A DNA stretch of 64,000 nt from Cohnella fermenti (GTDB taxonomy: Bacteria; Bacillota; Bacilli; Paenibacillales; Paenibacillaceae). The notes below the pieces were generated by a model. That model had not been told where the DNA came from. It did not search any database and saw only the letters and a program-made list of their open reading frames with translations. This document shows positions 51,715 through 60,973 of this stretch, in pieces (the stretch's first letter is position 1; each line of letters begins with the position of its first letter). Made by a program: the position numbers and the translations under genes. Where the stretch lies: assembly GCF_004801405.1 (NCBI RefSeq), contig NZ_SSOB01000007.1:124001-188000 (forward strand), read 5' to 3'.

Positions 51715-52187
51715 GCGAGCAATCCATGACCGAACAATCCATGACCGAACGATTCGTTAAGCACGCCACCTTCATTGTCGAGAAGACGTATGCCGCCGCA
51801 CCGACGAGAGTATTCCGGGCCTGGTCCGATCCCGGCGCCAAGGCCAAGTGGTTCTCGAAGCCGGACGGCTTCGAATTCCGCGTCGGGGGCCGGGAATTCA
51901 GCCGCGGGGGCCCGCCCGAGGGGCCGGTCTTTACCTTCGACGCGGTTTACCAAGAGATCGTGCCGGAAGAGCGCATCGTCTACTCCTACACGCTGGACGC
52001 GGACACGACCCGAATCTCCGTCTCGATAACGACGGTAGAGTTCGTTCCGGTCTCGGGCGGGACGAAGCTGATTTTCACCGAACAAGGGGCTTTCTTCGAT
52101 GGGCACGATACGCCGGAGATCCGCGAGCACGGCACGAACGAGATGCTGGATGCGCTGGGGCGGTCCCTGGAGGAGGAGTCGGCATGA
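51711..52187 (+). CDS. SRPBCC/AHSA1-type protein paired with MerR
   Basis: 158 aa START-fold protein: AAPTRVFRAWSDPGAKAKWF, FTFDAVYQEIVPEERIVYSY (family core VPEERIVYSYTLD), and GTKLIFTEQGAFFDGHDTP, ending with the usual amphipathic helix. The first 14 residues are a tandem repeat (SEQSM, TEQSM) encoded by a 15-bp duplication. ATG 51711 overlaps the MerR stop (ATGA). MerR-AHSA1 pairs are frequent in Bacillota; the ligand is unknown. Confidence 0.88.
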   Translation: MSEQSMTEQSMTERFVKHATFIVEKTYAAAPTRVFRAWSDPGAKAKWFSKPDGFEFRVGGREFSRGGPPEGPVFTFDAVYQEIVPEERIVYSYTLDADTTRISVSITTVEFVPVSGGTKLIFTEQGAFFDGHDTPEIREHGTNEMLDALGRSLEEESA

Positions 52188-52230
52188 CGACGGCGGTTCG
52201 GCCGCAACGATAGACCATTCGATTCATGAG

Positions 52231-52273
52231 AAGAGGAAGTTGGATGCATCGGAATTGCATCTAATTTCCTTTT
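52231..52273 (+). terminator. Intrinsic terminator of the MerR-AHSA1 operon
   Basis: AAGAGGAAGTTGGATGCA (52231-52248) pairs over 18 bp with TGCATCTAATTTCCTTTT (52256-52273), allowing three G-U pairs, around a 7-nt loop. It is followed by the T-rich run TTCTCATTTATTTTT (partly shared with the stem). It is 43 nt after the stop codon. Confidence 0.8.
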
Positions 52274-52342
52274 CTCATTTATTTTTAGTTGTGCTACATT
52301 ATAGGATAAACGGGTTACTCCAACTAAAGAAGGTAATCTCAC

Positions 52343-53905
52343 GTGAACTCGCAACTGACCGCATTCGTGACCCTTATCAGCACGTCGGGCGTGTTTAATC
52401 TCTACTTGTGCATTTACGTGCTGAACCGGCGGCATCTGTACCCGAACATCGCGAAGTACTTCGTTCTCTACACGGCTGCGACGGCCGTGTATTGCTTCGG
52501 CTCCGCGTTCGGCCTGATGGCGACGTCGCTCGAGCAGATGAAGCTGTGGACGATCGTTCTGTACATGGGCATGCCGTTCTCTCCTCCGCTCGGGCTGCTG
52601 TTCAACTGCCGATACCTTGGGATCAAGGTTACCAAGCGCAGGGTCGCGGCGTTGCTGACCATTCCTTCGATTACGTTGGCGATGGTGGCCACGAACGATT
52701 GGCACCATCTGCATTATCGGGTGTTCGAAGTCGACCCCGTGCTCGGCGCTCCTTACGTGCATCTGGAGATCGGCGCTTGGTATGCGGTTCACGGCATCTT
52801 CATCTTCGGCTGCATGTTCGCCTCCTTCCTGCTCCTGCTGTCCCGCTGGAAGGAGACGGCCCAATCCTATCGGCTCCAACTGGTTGCGCTGATGTGCGGC
52901 CAGCTCGTTCCGATCGTCACCGCCTTCGCGTACTTGATCGGAGTTACCCCGCCGGGGATCGATCCCGTTCCCGTGGTGCTGTGGCTGTCTTCGATTCTGT
53001 ATGTCGTGTCGATCAATTCGTCGCGAATGTTCTCGATCGTTCCGATCGCCAAGGACGCGATATTCAACAGCATGGACAACGGCGTCGTGGTGACGGACGA
53101 GACGAATCGGCTGATCGAATTCAATCGGCAAGCGGAGTCGATGTTCCCGAGGCTCGACAAGTCGATGTTCGGAATGAGTATCGAGCAGGCGTGGCTCGAG
53201 CTCGCGGGCGCGCCGCTGCCTGCCGAGTGGGAGACGACGGCGTTCGTATGCGAGTACCCTTTCGCTTCCGATCCGGCCAAGCGGATCTACCAGGTCCGCG
53301 CGACATCTCTTCGGCATGCCAACAACCGGCGGGGCCAGCTCATCATCATCGCCGACGTGACGGAGCTGAAGAGGCTGCAGGATCAATTGGAGCATCAGGC
53401 GTACTATGACGAGCTCACGCGGATTTACAACCGGCGGGCCTTCTTCCAGAAGGGAGAGCAGGCGCTGGTCGCGGCCAAGGAGGCGTCGCTGCCGTTCGCG
53501 CTTATCCTGTTCGATATCGACCACTTCAAGCGGGTCAACGACACGTACGGGCATCAGACCGGAGACCGGCTGCTGAAGCATGTTGCGGATGTGTGCAGCG
53601 CGGAGCTGGCGGAAGGAATGCTGTTCGCCCGTTACGGCGGAGAGGAATTCGCTGTGGCGCTGGGAGGAAGCACGGCGGAGGAAGGCGAGGCGCTGGCGAA
53701 CCGGCTGCGCAGGCGGGTGGAGGAGCAGCCCTTGCCCTTGCACACCGGGGAGAGAAGCATCGCCGTGACCGTCAGCGTCGGGGTGACCGAGGCGGCGGTC
53801 GGGGCGGGGGAGAGCCTCTATCAGTTGCTGAGCGAGGCGGATCAAGCTCTGTATGCGGCCAAGGGCGGCGGGCGCAATCAAGTGCGGGTATACAGCGGCA
53901 AATAA
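52343..53905 (+). CDS. Membrane diguanylate cyclase: 7TM-PAS-GGDEF
   Basis: 520 aa. Seven hydrophobic segments in residues ~5-225 (histidine-kinase-type 7TM sensor), a PAS domain (~235-345; FNSMDNGVVVTDETNRLIEF) and a GGDEF domain (~350-515). The active site reads ARYGGEEFAVAL and the substrate-binding DIDHFKRVNDTYGHQTGD is intact, so it should make cyclic di-GMP from two GTP. The RxxD inhibitory site expected just upstream is absent (AELAEGMLFA). GTG 52343 has AAGAAGGT upstream. Possible link to the window's pilus: PilB MshEN domains bind cyclic di-GMP. Confidence 0.92.
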   Translation: MNSQLTAFVTLISTSGVFNLYLCIYVLNRRHLYPNIAKYFVLYTAATAVYCFGSAFGLMATSLEQMKLWTIVLYMGMPFSPPLGLLFNCRYLGIKVTKRRVAALLTIPSITLAMVATNDWHHLHYRVFEVDPVLGAPYVHLEIGAWYAVHGIFIFGCMFASFLLLLSRWKETAQSYRLQLVALMCGQLVPIVTAFAYLIGVTPPGIDPVPVVLWLSSILYVVSINSSRMFSIVPIAKDAIFNSMDNGVVVTDETNRLIEFNRQAESMFPRLDKSMFGMSIEQAWLELAGAPLPAEWETTAFVCEYPFASDPAKRIYQVRATSLRHANNRRGQLIIIADVTELKRLQDQLEHQAYYDELTRIYNRRAFFQKGEQALVAAKEASLPFALILFDIDHFKRVNDTYGHQTGDRLLKHVADVCSAELAEGMLFARYGGEEFAVALGGSTAEEGEALANRLRRRVEEQPLPLHTGERSIAVTVSVGVTEAAVGAGESLYQLLSEADQALYAAKGGGRNQVRVYSGK

Positions 53906-53909
53906 ACCA

Positions 53910-53946
53910 AGCAAGGGGCCCATCGCAATCGATGGGGCCCCTTGCT
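53910..53946. terminator. Bidirectional terminator between the cyclase and the glucanase
   Basis: AGCAAGGGGCCCATCG (53910-53925) pairs with CGATGGGGCCCCTTGCT (53930-53946) with one bulged G and a 4-nt loop. It sits between two convergent genes, 5 nt after one stop and about 40 nt from the other. Confidence 0.85.
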
Positions 53947-53988
53947 GCGATTCGGAACGATAAACGATACGGTTGTGCCGAGTGCGAC

Positions 53989-56900
53989 TTACCAGTTGTT
54001 GCCCGAGACTCGGACGACGCTGAAGTTCGGACTCTTGCTCTCGCCGTAGATCGCGGCGACGCCGGCGTTGTTCACCTTGACGTTGGTGAAGCTGGCCGAG
54101 CCGACGACCGGACCTTGGCCGTCCTCCGCCTTCGCCACCAGCTTGATGCCGTAGCGGGTCGGGCTGTTGATCGTGATGTTCTCGAGCCGGACGTTCTGCA
54201 TGGCCAGGTTCTCCGGCGACTTCGTCTGGAACATCAGCCCGAAGTAGACCGGGTTGTTGATGTCGACGTTCTTCACGAGAATGTTCTTGAAGTCGCGATC
54301 GCCGCCGTAGAACCAGATTGCGCCGAAGTTCTGGTAGTCGTTGATCTTGTCGTCGGCGCCGACGCTGGTCCAGAAGTCGCCGCCGGTGCGGTCGAGCGTG
54401 ATGCCGTCGAAGACGGTGTCCAGCGTGCCGAAGCCGAGCGTGTTGTAGCCGAAGCTGTAGCTGCTGATCGTCAGGCCCGGATACGTGAGCGTATCGGCTC
54501 CGTACAGGTTCTGGAACAGGTTGTCTTGGCCGCCGTACGCGGCGAAGGCGGCGGCGCGCCGGACGTTGACGGCGGTCAGGTTCGTGTACTTGTTGCCGAC
54601 GTTATACGAGCCTCCGGAGTCGACCGCGCTGAACAGGGCGAACGAGTCGTCGCCGGTTCCGCGGGCGTAGTTGTTGTCGATGACGTTGTAGGAGGAGCCG
54701 TTCGTCATGTTGATGCCGTCCGCGAACGTGTTCTTGATTCGGTTGTTCTTGAACGTGTTGTACGAGGAATTCACGCCCCAGTACAGGCAGACGAAGTGCT
54801 CCGCCCAGACGTTCTCGATCGTGACGTTCTGCATGCCGTTGCCGTCGATGAACTTGCCGGGACCGTCGACGCGGTAGATGTAGTTGCCCCAGGCGGACAG
54901 GTCCTTGATCGTAGAGCCGTTGGCCGTGGAGCCGATGTTGAAGCCGACGTCGGTGTTCGTCTGGCTCTGCGGCGCGATCAGCTTCGTGTGCCACGGTCCG
55001 GCGCCGATGATCTCCGTCGCCCGTCCGTACAGATAGATCTTGGACGAGATCGTCCATTCGCCGGCCGGGATAAAGATGCCCTTCTTGGTCGTATCCTGGC
55101 GGAATTCGTTCAGCGCCTGCTCGATCGACTTGCTGCCCGACACCTCGACGTACTTGCTCGGGTCCGGATTCGAAGCGGCCGGCGCGACGTTCTCCGTCTC
55201 GATCATGTCGACGTAGATCCAGGACACGTCTCCGGCGTCCTTCTGGATCTTGATCTTGGTGCCGGCCGGGTATACCTGGTTCAGCAGAAGCTGCGCGTCC
55301 TCGTACAGCCAGTAAGCCTTCGAGCCGGAGTTGTTGTAGCCGAGCTCTCCGAGCGTGGTCGGCGTGGCGTAGAGATACGAGAACTTGGAGCTGACCGAGA
55401 AGTTGCCGACATCCGTTCCGTCCGCGTACACGCTGATCGTGCCGGTCGTGTTCTCCGCGACCGCGTTGCGCAGGACGAACGCATTGGCCGGCGAGGTCAG
55501 CGTGAACTCGACGTATTCGCCGCCGGCGTCGAGCAGGACGGCCGAGCGGCCGGAAGCTTCGCCCGCGAAGTCGCCCGGCGTGAAGTTCGGGGCGAGCCGT
55601 GTGCCGTTCGTGCTATTGGAGGTCGACTCGGCCTCCAGCACGGTGAACGGCATGTTGGCTCCGCGGCCGGAGTACAGGCTGGCCGTGGAGGTGTTGTTCG
55701 CCTGCTTGATGGCGACTTCGTTCGCATCGCTGGCGACCGTCGCCGTTACCGTGTAGCTGCCGTTGACCGCCGTCCACGTGCCCAGAACGACGTTCGCCGA
55801 GGCGCCCGCCGCCAGGGAGCCGGAGTACGAGCCGCTGAGCGTCTGGATCGTCGCTCCCGCCGCGTTCTTGAGCGTCAGCGAGAGGGCGTGGGAGCCTGCG
55901 GCGGAGGCGATATTGCCTTGGTTCTTCAGGTTCACGGTGAAGGTGACCGTATTGCCCGCGCTCGGGTTGCTCGGCGACCAGGACGCGGTCGCGATCAGAT
56001 CCGAGCTCTGCACCTGCCCGACGATAAGCGCGGACGACGAGGTGAAGCTGTTGTTCGAATCGTCGGTCTCGATGACGGCATTGCTCTCGTCGACCTTGGC
56101 GGTGACGGAGTAGGAGCCTGCATCCTTCGCTCCGATGTTCGCGGAGACCGTCGTCGACGCTCCTGCGGCGAGCGCCGCTACGGAGGCGGTGCCGACCAGG
56201 GAGCTGCCGAGATAGAAGTTCACGCTTGTCGCGGCGGAGGCGACGGAGCCGGCGTTCTGGACGACGGCGCTAAGCGTGACGGCGTCGGTCTCGATCGGGG
56301 AGGTCGGCGACCAGGAGAGCCCCGTCACCTTCAGATCCGGGTTCGGAGCCATCGTGCCGATAATCTGGAATTCGGCGGCTTGCCCGCCCGGCGCGCCGGA
56401 ATTGGCGGTGAAGCGGAGCTGCACGCTGCTCGCCGTCGCCCCCACCGGAATCGTCACGGTGTTCTGGCTGCTCGGATTGAACGTGTATGTCGCGGCTCCG
56501 ACCAGGCTCGAGAACGTCTGGGAATTCTGGTCATGCCCGAGCACCTGGATCGTCTGGGTGCGCGTGGCCCATGCGCTGTCGGGATTGAGCTTGACGACGA
56601 CCGACGTGACGTTGGCGTTCGCGCCGAGGTCGACGGTCAGCGTGCCGGGATGGCCGCCTGCTTCCCAATACGTGCTCGTATTGTTGTCGTTCGCATTCGC
56701 CGCCGCGTAAGTAAACGTAGAAGAGGAGGCCGAGATCGGCTTGCCGATCGCCAGGTTCGTATCGCCGCTTCCGCCCGAGCCGGTCCGGGTCACGGAATTG
56801 CTGGGCGCGGATACGTTCCCGGCGGCATCCTTGGCGACGACGTAGTAGGTGACGGTCGCAGACGCCGATTGGCTGTCCGAATAGGAGAGCGTCGTTCCGC

Positions 56901-57966
56901 TCACGCTGGCGCGAAGCTGGCTGTTCGCATAGATGTCGTAGCCGGTCACGCCGACGTTGTCGGTCGAAGCGTTCCAGGAGAGCGCAATCGTGCCGGAGCT
57001 CGGCAACGTGAAGCTTAAGCCCGTCGGCGCCGAAGGAGCCTGGTTATCGACGGAGCTTCCCGTCGTGAAGTTCATCCAATTGAGGTTGAAGTCGTAGCCG
57101 CTTGCGTAGATGCGCAGCGTCTGAGTCCCCGCGGCAAGCGCGACGCTCGCCGTCACGGTCTGCCAGCTCTGCCAGCCGCCGGTGTTCGGCACCGTCGTCG
57201 TGGCCAGCGTCGTCGTTCCCGACCGGAGCTGGAGCTGCCCCGTGGCGGCGTTGCTCGCGACGCGGTATTCCACGGTGTACGTGCCCGCGGCCTGCACGTT
57301 CACGCTGTAGTCCATCCAGTCTCCGACGTCGATATAGCCGACGTTAAGACCGCCGCCGGCATCCGTCGTCGTCTCGGTCTGGATGCCGCTCATCGCGCTG
57401 TAGCTCTCGGCTTCAAGCTTCCCCGGAATGGCGGACGGAGCGGCCGCGGAGGTGCCGTACACCTCCAGCTCGGAGAGCTGACCGGCCGGCCAGCCGGTGT
57501 TGGCGGTGAAGACGGCGCGCACGTACCGGACACTGGCCGCCGCGAAGTCGATCGCGACCGTATTCGCGGAGCTCGGGTCGAACGTATAGCTCGCCGATGC
57601 CTTCAGGTCCGCGAAGGATGTGCCGTTCGCGCTTCCTTGAATCGACAGCGTCTGTGTCCGGCTGCCCCACGCGGAAGGCAGCTTCAGCACGACCTGGTCG
57701 ATCGCAACGGCGCTGCCCAGGTCGACTTGAACCCACTGCGGGAACGCGTTGTTGACGCTCTCCCAGTACGTGCCCGCATTGCCGTCCGTCACGTTGGCGG
57801 CTCCATAGACATCGGCGTGGCCGGACTCGGAAGTCGCCTTCCCTGCCGCCAGGTTGGCGCCGCCTGCGGCGAACGCCGGTCCGGGAGCTCCAATCGGGGC
57901 CAGGAACGTTCCGGCAATCAGCGCCAGAAGGCATACCCAGGCGGTCCATCGTTTCGTTGTTCTCAC
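53989..57966 (-). CDS. Secreted GH87 alpha-1,3-glucanase (mutanase), multimodular
   Basis: 1325 aa. Signal peptide (~1-34), F5/8C (CBM32) domain (~35-173), CBM6 (~178-304, LEAESYSAMSG), FN3 (~308-396), second F5/8C (~400-537), two CARDB-type domains (~540-770), a CBM35-like region (~772-935) and a C-terminal right-handed beta-helix (~938-1325). Asp1083 in NTFADGINM and Asp1106/1107 in GTGDDSF have the 23/24-residue spacing that I recall for the catalytic aspartates of GH87 alpha-1,3-glucanases; the F5/8C-CBM6-F5/8C order also recalls the Bacillus circulans and Paenibacillus enzymes. Expected action: cleavage of alpha-1,3-glucan of fungal walls or streptococcal mutan. GTG 57966 has GAGAGGAG 10 nt upstream. 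Confidence 0.9.
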   Translation of the reverse strand: MRTTKRWTAWVCLLALIAGTFLAPIGAPGPAFAAGGANLAAGKATSESGHADVYGAANVTDGNAGTYWESVNNAFPQWVQVDLGSAVAIDQVVLKLPSAWGSRTQTLSIQGSANGTSFADLKASASYTFDPSSANTVAIDFAAASVRYVRAVFTANTGWPAGQLSELEVYGTSAAAPSAIPGKLEAESYSAMSGIQTETTTDAGGGLNVGYIDVGDWMDYSVNVQAAGTYTVEYRVASNAATGQLQLRSGTTTLATTTVPNTGGWQSWQTVTASVALAAGTQTLRIYASGYDFNLNWMNFTTGSSVDNQAPSAPTGLSFTLPSSGTIALSWNASTDNVGVTGYDIYANSQLRASVSGTTLSYSDSQSASATVTYYVVAKDAAGNVSAPSNSVTRTGSGGSGDTNLAIGKPISASSSTFTYAAANANDNNTSTYWEAGGHPGTLTVDLGANANVTSVVVKLNPDSAWATRTQTIQVLGHDQNSQTFSSLVGAATYTFNPSSQNTVTIPVGATASSVQLRFTANSGAPGGQAAEFQIIGTMAPNPDLKVTGLSWSPTSPIETDAVTLSAVVQNAGSVASAATSVNFYLGSSLVGTASVAALAAGASTTVSANIGAKDAGSYSVTAKVDESNAVIETDDSNNSFTSSSALIVGQVQSSDLIATASWSPSNPSAGNTVTFTVNLKNQGNIASAAGSHALSLTLKNAAGATIQTLSGSYSGSLAAGASANVVLGTWTAVNGSYTVTATVASDANEVAIKQANNTSTASLYSGRGANMPFTVLEAESTSNSTNGTRLAPNFTPGDFAGEASGRSAVLLDAGGEYVEFTLTSPANAFVLRNAVAENTTGTISVYADGTDVGNFSVSSKFSYLYATPTTLGELGYNNSGSKAYWLYEDAQLLLNQVYPAGTKIKIQKDAGDVSWIYVDMIETENVAPAASNPDPSKYVEVSGSKSIEQALNEFRQDTTKKGIFIPAGEWTISSKIYLYGRATEIIGAGPWHTKLIAPQSQTNTDVGFNIGSTANGSTIKDLSAWGNYIYRVDGPGKFIDGNGMQNVTIENVWAEHFVCLYWGVNSSYNTFKNNRIKNTFADGINMTNGSSYNVIDNNYARGTGDDSFALFSAVDSGGSYNVGNKYTNLTAVNVRRAAAFAAYGGQDNLFQNLYGADTLTYPGLTISSYSFGYNTLGFGTLDTVFDGITLDRTGGDFWTSVGADDKINDYQNFGAIWFYGGDRDFKNILVKNVDINNPVYFGLMFQTKSPENLAMQNVRLENITINSPTRYGIKLVAKAEDGQGPVVGSASFTNVKVNNAGVAAIYGESKSPNFSVVRVSGNNW

Positions 57967-58271
57967 GTCATCGTATCTCCTCTCGGTATGGGATTGCTTG
58001 TATGGCTGGATTTGCTGCCAGGCTGGTTGCTCACCCGTTCCTCTCCTGTGCGAATTGTCTGTAGGTCAGCGCTGTCATTCCCTGAGGCATCCCTCCTCGC
58101 CGGCGTCCTGAAGAACAATCGCCGCAAGGAGATCATAGATCAAGACCTCCTGCGGGGCCATGGGCGTTTCTATCCGAATCGTGTGCGGGATTATGGAACG
58201 TCCTTCCAATACGGCCTGGCGGGGTCTCCCGCCTCTGCTATAATGGAGAACGAGAGAGGGGAGCTTCGTCC
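57967..58271. promoter_or_regulatory. Divergent region between the glucanase and TetR genes
   Basis: This 305-bp gap holds an extended -10 on the plus strand, TGCTATAAT (58236-58244), 28 nt before the TetR ATG, with no good -35. No clear promoter is seen for the glucanase on the minus strand, and no catabolite-repression site was recognised. Nothing else notable. Confidence 0.5.
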
Positions 58272-58871
58272 ATGTCGCCAAGAAATATCGAGAGGGACCT
58301 CCAGGTGAGGGAGGCCAGAATCAACCAAATTCTGAATTCGGCCATCGAGACGATCGCGATCAAGGGAATCGGCTCGGTGAGCATCAACGACATCGCCGCC
58401 GCCGCGAACGTCAGCATCGGCAACGTCTATCACTACTTCAAGTCGAAGGACGAGATCTTCGCCGAGATTCTGAGAAGAGGACAGACCGACTACGGGCAGC
58501 ACGTCGCGAGCCTCGCGGGGAGCGAGGGGAACGCGCGGGAGAAGCTGAGCCTGCTGTGCGAATCGTGGCTGGCCATCGACAACAACTGGGCGTACACGAT
58601 CCTTATCCATACGGCCCGCCTGTCGGATGCCTCCTCCGAAGAGACCCGGCGCGCGGTGACGAGCCGGTTCACGAACAACCTCGAGCCGGTGGCCGCGATC
58701 ATGGAACAGGGGCAGAGGGAAGGGCTCCTCGTCGGCGGTTCTCCGCTGGAGTTGGCCTACTACTTCGTCAGCCTGATTCAAGGCCTCACCCTGCAGAGAA
58801 TGCCGGGCAACGAGGTGCCCATCCGGGCGAGGGCGGAGTCGATTGTCGCTTTATTCACAGTAGACCGATAA
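58272..58871 (+). CDS. TetR-family transcriptional regulator
   Basis: 199 aa. HTH at residues ~15-62 (IAIKGIGSVSINDIAAAANV and SIGNVYHYFKSKDEIFAEIL) and an all-helical ligand domain. ATG 58272 has GAGGGGAG upstream. The gene ends 8 nt before the promoter of the sulfonate-type transporter, and a perfect 9-8-9 inverted repeat covers that transporter's start site, so TetR most likely represses the adjoining operon. Ligand unknown; a sulfur or sulfonate compound would fit. Confidence 0.9.
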   Translation: MSPRNIERDLQVREARINQILNSAIETIAIKGIGSVSINDIAAAANVSIGNVYHYFKSKDEIFAEILRRGQTDYGQHVASLAGSEGNAREKLSLLCESWLAIDNNWAYTILIHTARLSDASSEETRRAVTSRFTNNLEPVAAIMEQGQREGLLVGGSPLELAYYFVSLIQGLTLQRMPGNEVPIRARAESIVALFTVDR

Positions 58872-58878
58872 GAAATGG

Positions 58879-58943
58879 TTGACATCGACACGGAACCCTT
58901 GCTACAATGTCGTCAATACAAACCGAGCAATTATTCGGTTTGT
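58879..58943 (+). promoter_or_regulatory. Promoter and likely TetR operator of the sulfonate-type ABC operon
   Basis: TTGACA (58879-58884), an 18-nt spacer and an extended -10, TGC-TACAAT (58903-58908). Just downstream, ACAAACCGA (58918-58926) and TCGGTTTGT (58935-58943) form a perfect 9-bp inverted repeat with 8 nt between, covering about +4 to +29. This is the right size and position for a TetR roadblock operator. Confidence 0.8.
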
Positions 58944-59021
58944 GCGGAGCGGACGCCGAGATCGACCGGACAGCCGGAGATCGGGCAGGGCGCCGCGCCG
59001 CTTAGCGCAGGGCCTTTTTTT
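58944..59021 (+). promoter_or_regulatory. Structured leader ending in a terminator-like hairpin
   Basis: After the operator the leader contains CCGG-ACAG-CCGG flanked by paired GATC segments (about 58955-58985). It then has an imperfect GC hairpin (58989-59014, eight of ten pairs) followed by seven T residues (59015-59021). Since this lies between promoter and first gene, it may be an attenuator or riboswitch expression platform, or the end of a ~110-nt small RNA. SAM-I and guanidine-I consensus elements are not present. Confidence 0.5.
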
Positions 59022-59077
59022 ATTCAGTTAAAACCAAGTAATCGGGTAAGAAAAATAAAATTTCGGAGGCGGCAGTC

Positions 59078-59845
59078 ATGCTGACGATCGAGCGCTTGAA
59101 CAAGACGTTCGCCGCCCCTTCCGGGCCGGTTGTCGCCTTGAGCAACATCCGGCTGCAGGTCGAGCGGGGGCAATTCATCACCTTCATCGGGCCGAGCGGC
59201 TGCGGCAAGAGCACTCTGCTCAAGATCGTCGCGGGGCTCGATACGGCCTACGAAGGGACGGTCGAGTTGAACGGCAAGGCGATCACGGGACCTAGCATTG
59301 AGAAGGGGTTTATTTTCCAAGAGCCTCGTTTGTTCCCCTGGTTGACTGTCGAGAAGAACATCGCGGCCAACCTGTCGCTGCGCAGCGCGGACGTTCGCCG
59401 CCGGGTCGACGAGCTGATCGAGCTGGTGCGGCTCAAGGGCTTCGAGAAGGCGTACCCGAAGGAGCTGTCCGGAGGGATGGCCCAGCGGGTCGCGATCGCC
59501 CGGGCGCTGCTGCGCAAGCCGGAGATTCTGCTGCTCGACGAGCCGTTCGGGGCGCTCGACGCCTTCACCCGCTCGCATATGCAGGAGGCGCTGCTGGACA
59601 TCTGGCAGAACAGCCGGACGACGATGCTGTTCGTTACGCACGATCTGGACGAAGCGGTGTTCCTCGGGGAGAAGGTCGTCATTATGAACCCTCGTCCCGG
59701 CCACATCCGGAACGTGATCGGCATCGATCTGCCGTACCCGCGCAAGCGAACCGGAGCCTCCTTCCAGGAGCTTCGCTCCCGCGTCCTGGGCGAGTTCGAG
59801 AAGGTCGAGTCGCCTCCGCAGACGGATGTCGGAGCCGGCATCTGA
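59078..59845 (+). CDS. Nitrate/sulfonate/taurine-type ABC ATPase (SsuB-like)
   Basis: 255 aa. Walker [14 protein letters not shown]-loop [14 protein letters not shown] (the LFPW motif is typical of the SsuB/TauB/NrtD group), signature [15 protein letters not shown], Walker [13 protein letters not shown] and switch [10 protein letters not shown]. It energises import through the two permeases downstream. ATG 59078 has GGAGG upstream; the gene is first in the operon behind the leader described above. Confidence 0.93.
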   Translation: MLTIERLNKTFAAPSGPVVALSNIRLQVERGQFITFIGPSGCGKSTLLKIVAGLDTAYEGTVELNGKAITGPSIEKGFIFQEPRLFPWLTVEKNIAANLSLRSADVRRRVDELIELVRLKGFEKAYPKELSGGMAQRVAIARALLRKPEILLLDEPFGALDAFTRSHMQEALLDIWQNSRTTMLFVTHDLDEAVFLGEKVVIMNPRPGHIRNVIGIDLPYPRKRTGASFQELRSRVLGEFEKVESPPQTDVGAGI

Positions 59846-59883
59846 TTCACAACAAACCATCGATAGATAAGGGGTACGTACTC

Positions 59884-60957
59884 ATGAGAAAAAGATACGG
59901 TCTGATAGCGGCAATACTCGTTCTGGTGCTGATCGTCGCGGGATGCGGGAATTCGAATAACGGCGGAAGCGGCGCCAAGCCCTCCGAGTCGGCAAGCTCC
60001 ACGGCGGGCTCCGCGGCAAGCTCCGGCGCCTCAAGCGAACCGGCGGCGTCCGAGAGCCCTTCCTACGACGGAGTGACGGTTCAGATCGGCGTTCAAGGCA
60101 AGGGAGGCCTGTTCGGCAAAGCCCAGGAGGAGAAGTGGTTCGAGACCGCATTCGGCGAGCTGGGCGCGAAGGTCGAGTGGGTCGAGTTCCAGAGCGGCCC
60201 GCCGATGGTCGAGGCGATGGCGTCGAACCATCTCGACTTCGCGGGCATGGGCAACATGCCTCCGATCTCGGCTCAAGCGGCCGGCGTCGACTTCAAGATC
60301 ATCTCGCAACTGCTGAGCGGCAAGAACAATGTAGCGATCATCGTTCCGACGGACAGCGACATTAAGACCGTCGCGGACCTGAAGGGCAAGAAGGTCGCCG
60401 TCACCAAGGGCAGCAACGCCTATAACTTCCTGTACCGCGTGCTCGACAAGGCCGGCCTGAAGGAATCCGATATCCAGGAGATTCAGCTTCAGCCCGACGA
60501 GACGCAGCCTTCCTTCGAGGGCGGCAAGGTTGACGCCTGGGCTGTGTGGGACCCTTATATCTCCCTGAACACGCTCAGCGGCAAGGCCCGCGTCCTGGCC
60601 GACGGCGAGAGCGAAGGCGTGCTGTCCCCGTCGTTCCAGCTCGTGCGCAGCGGCTTCGCCGAGAAGTATCCGGAGCTGGTTACGCTCTACCTGAAGACGC
60701 TGGAGAAGGCCCGTCTCTGGGAGGCCGACAACCAGGAGGAAGCGTACCAACGATACGCGGACGAGCGGAGCATCCCGCTTGAGCTGGTCAAGGGAATGCA
60801 GGAGCGCTCCACGATGATCAACACGCCGGTCAGCGATGAGACGATCGCCGAGCAACAGAGCACGGCCGACTTCCAGTTCAGCCTCGGCACGGTCCGCAAG
60901 CAGATCAACGTATCCGACGTGTTCGACAATCAATACATCGAAGAAGCTCTGAAGTAA
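59884..60957 (+). CDS. Sulfonate/taurine-type ABC substrate-binding lipoprotein (SsuA-like)
   Basis: 357 aa lipoprotein: lipobox IVAGCGN (Cys ~21), a Ser/Ala tether (~22-60), then an NMT1/SsuA-type two-lobed domain (GGLFGKAQEEKWFETAFGEL; VDAWAVWDPYISLN, a typical SsuA/TauA motif). Captures aliphatic sulfonates or related anions at the outer face of the membrane. It begins 38 nt after the ATPase gene with GGGG upstream. Confidence 0.92.
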   Translation: MRKRYGLIAAILVLVLIVAGCGNSNNGGSGAKPSESASSTAGSAASSGASSEPAASESPSYDGVTVQIGVQGKGGLFGKAQEEKWFETAFGELGAKVEWVEFQSGPPMVEAMASNHLDFAGMGNMPPISAQAAGVDFKIISQLLSGKNNVAIIVPTDSDIKTVADLKGKKVAVTKGSNAYNFLYRVLDKAGLKESDIQEIQLQPDETQPSFEGGKVDAWAVWDPYISLNTLSGKARVLADGESEGVLSPSFQLVRSGFAEKYPELVTLYLKTLEKARLWEADNQEEAYQRYADERSIPLELVKGMQERSTMINTPVSDETIAEQQSTADFQFSLGTVRKQINVSDVFDNQYIEEALK

Positions 60958-60973
60958 AAGCGAGGTGCGGAGT

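Noticed and set aside
53593..57018. 1141-codon open frame on the plus strand, opposite the glucanase
   Set aside because: It lies antisense to a gene with clear domains and catalytic motifs, has no ribosome site and gives an Arg/Ala/Val-rich product. Long antisense frames are usual in GC-rich DNA.
58944..59021. SAM-I or guanidine-I riboswitch
   Set aside because: Neither the SAM-I core nor the guanidine-I conserved loops can be found; only generic stems and a U-run are visible.
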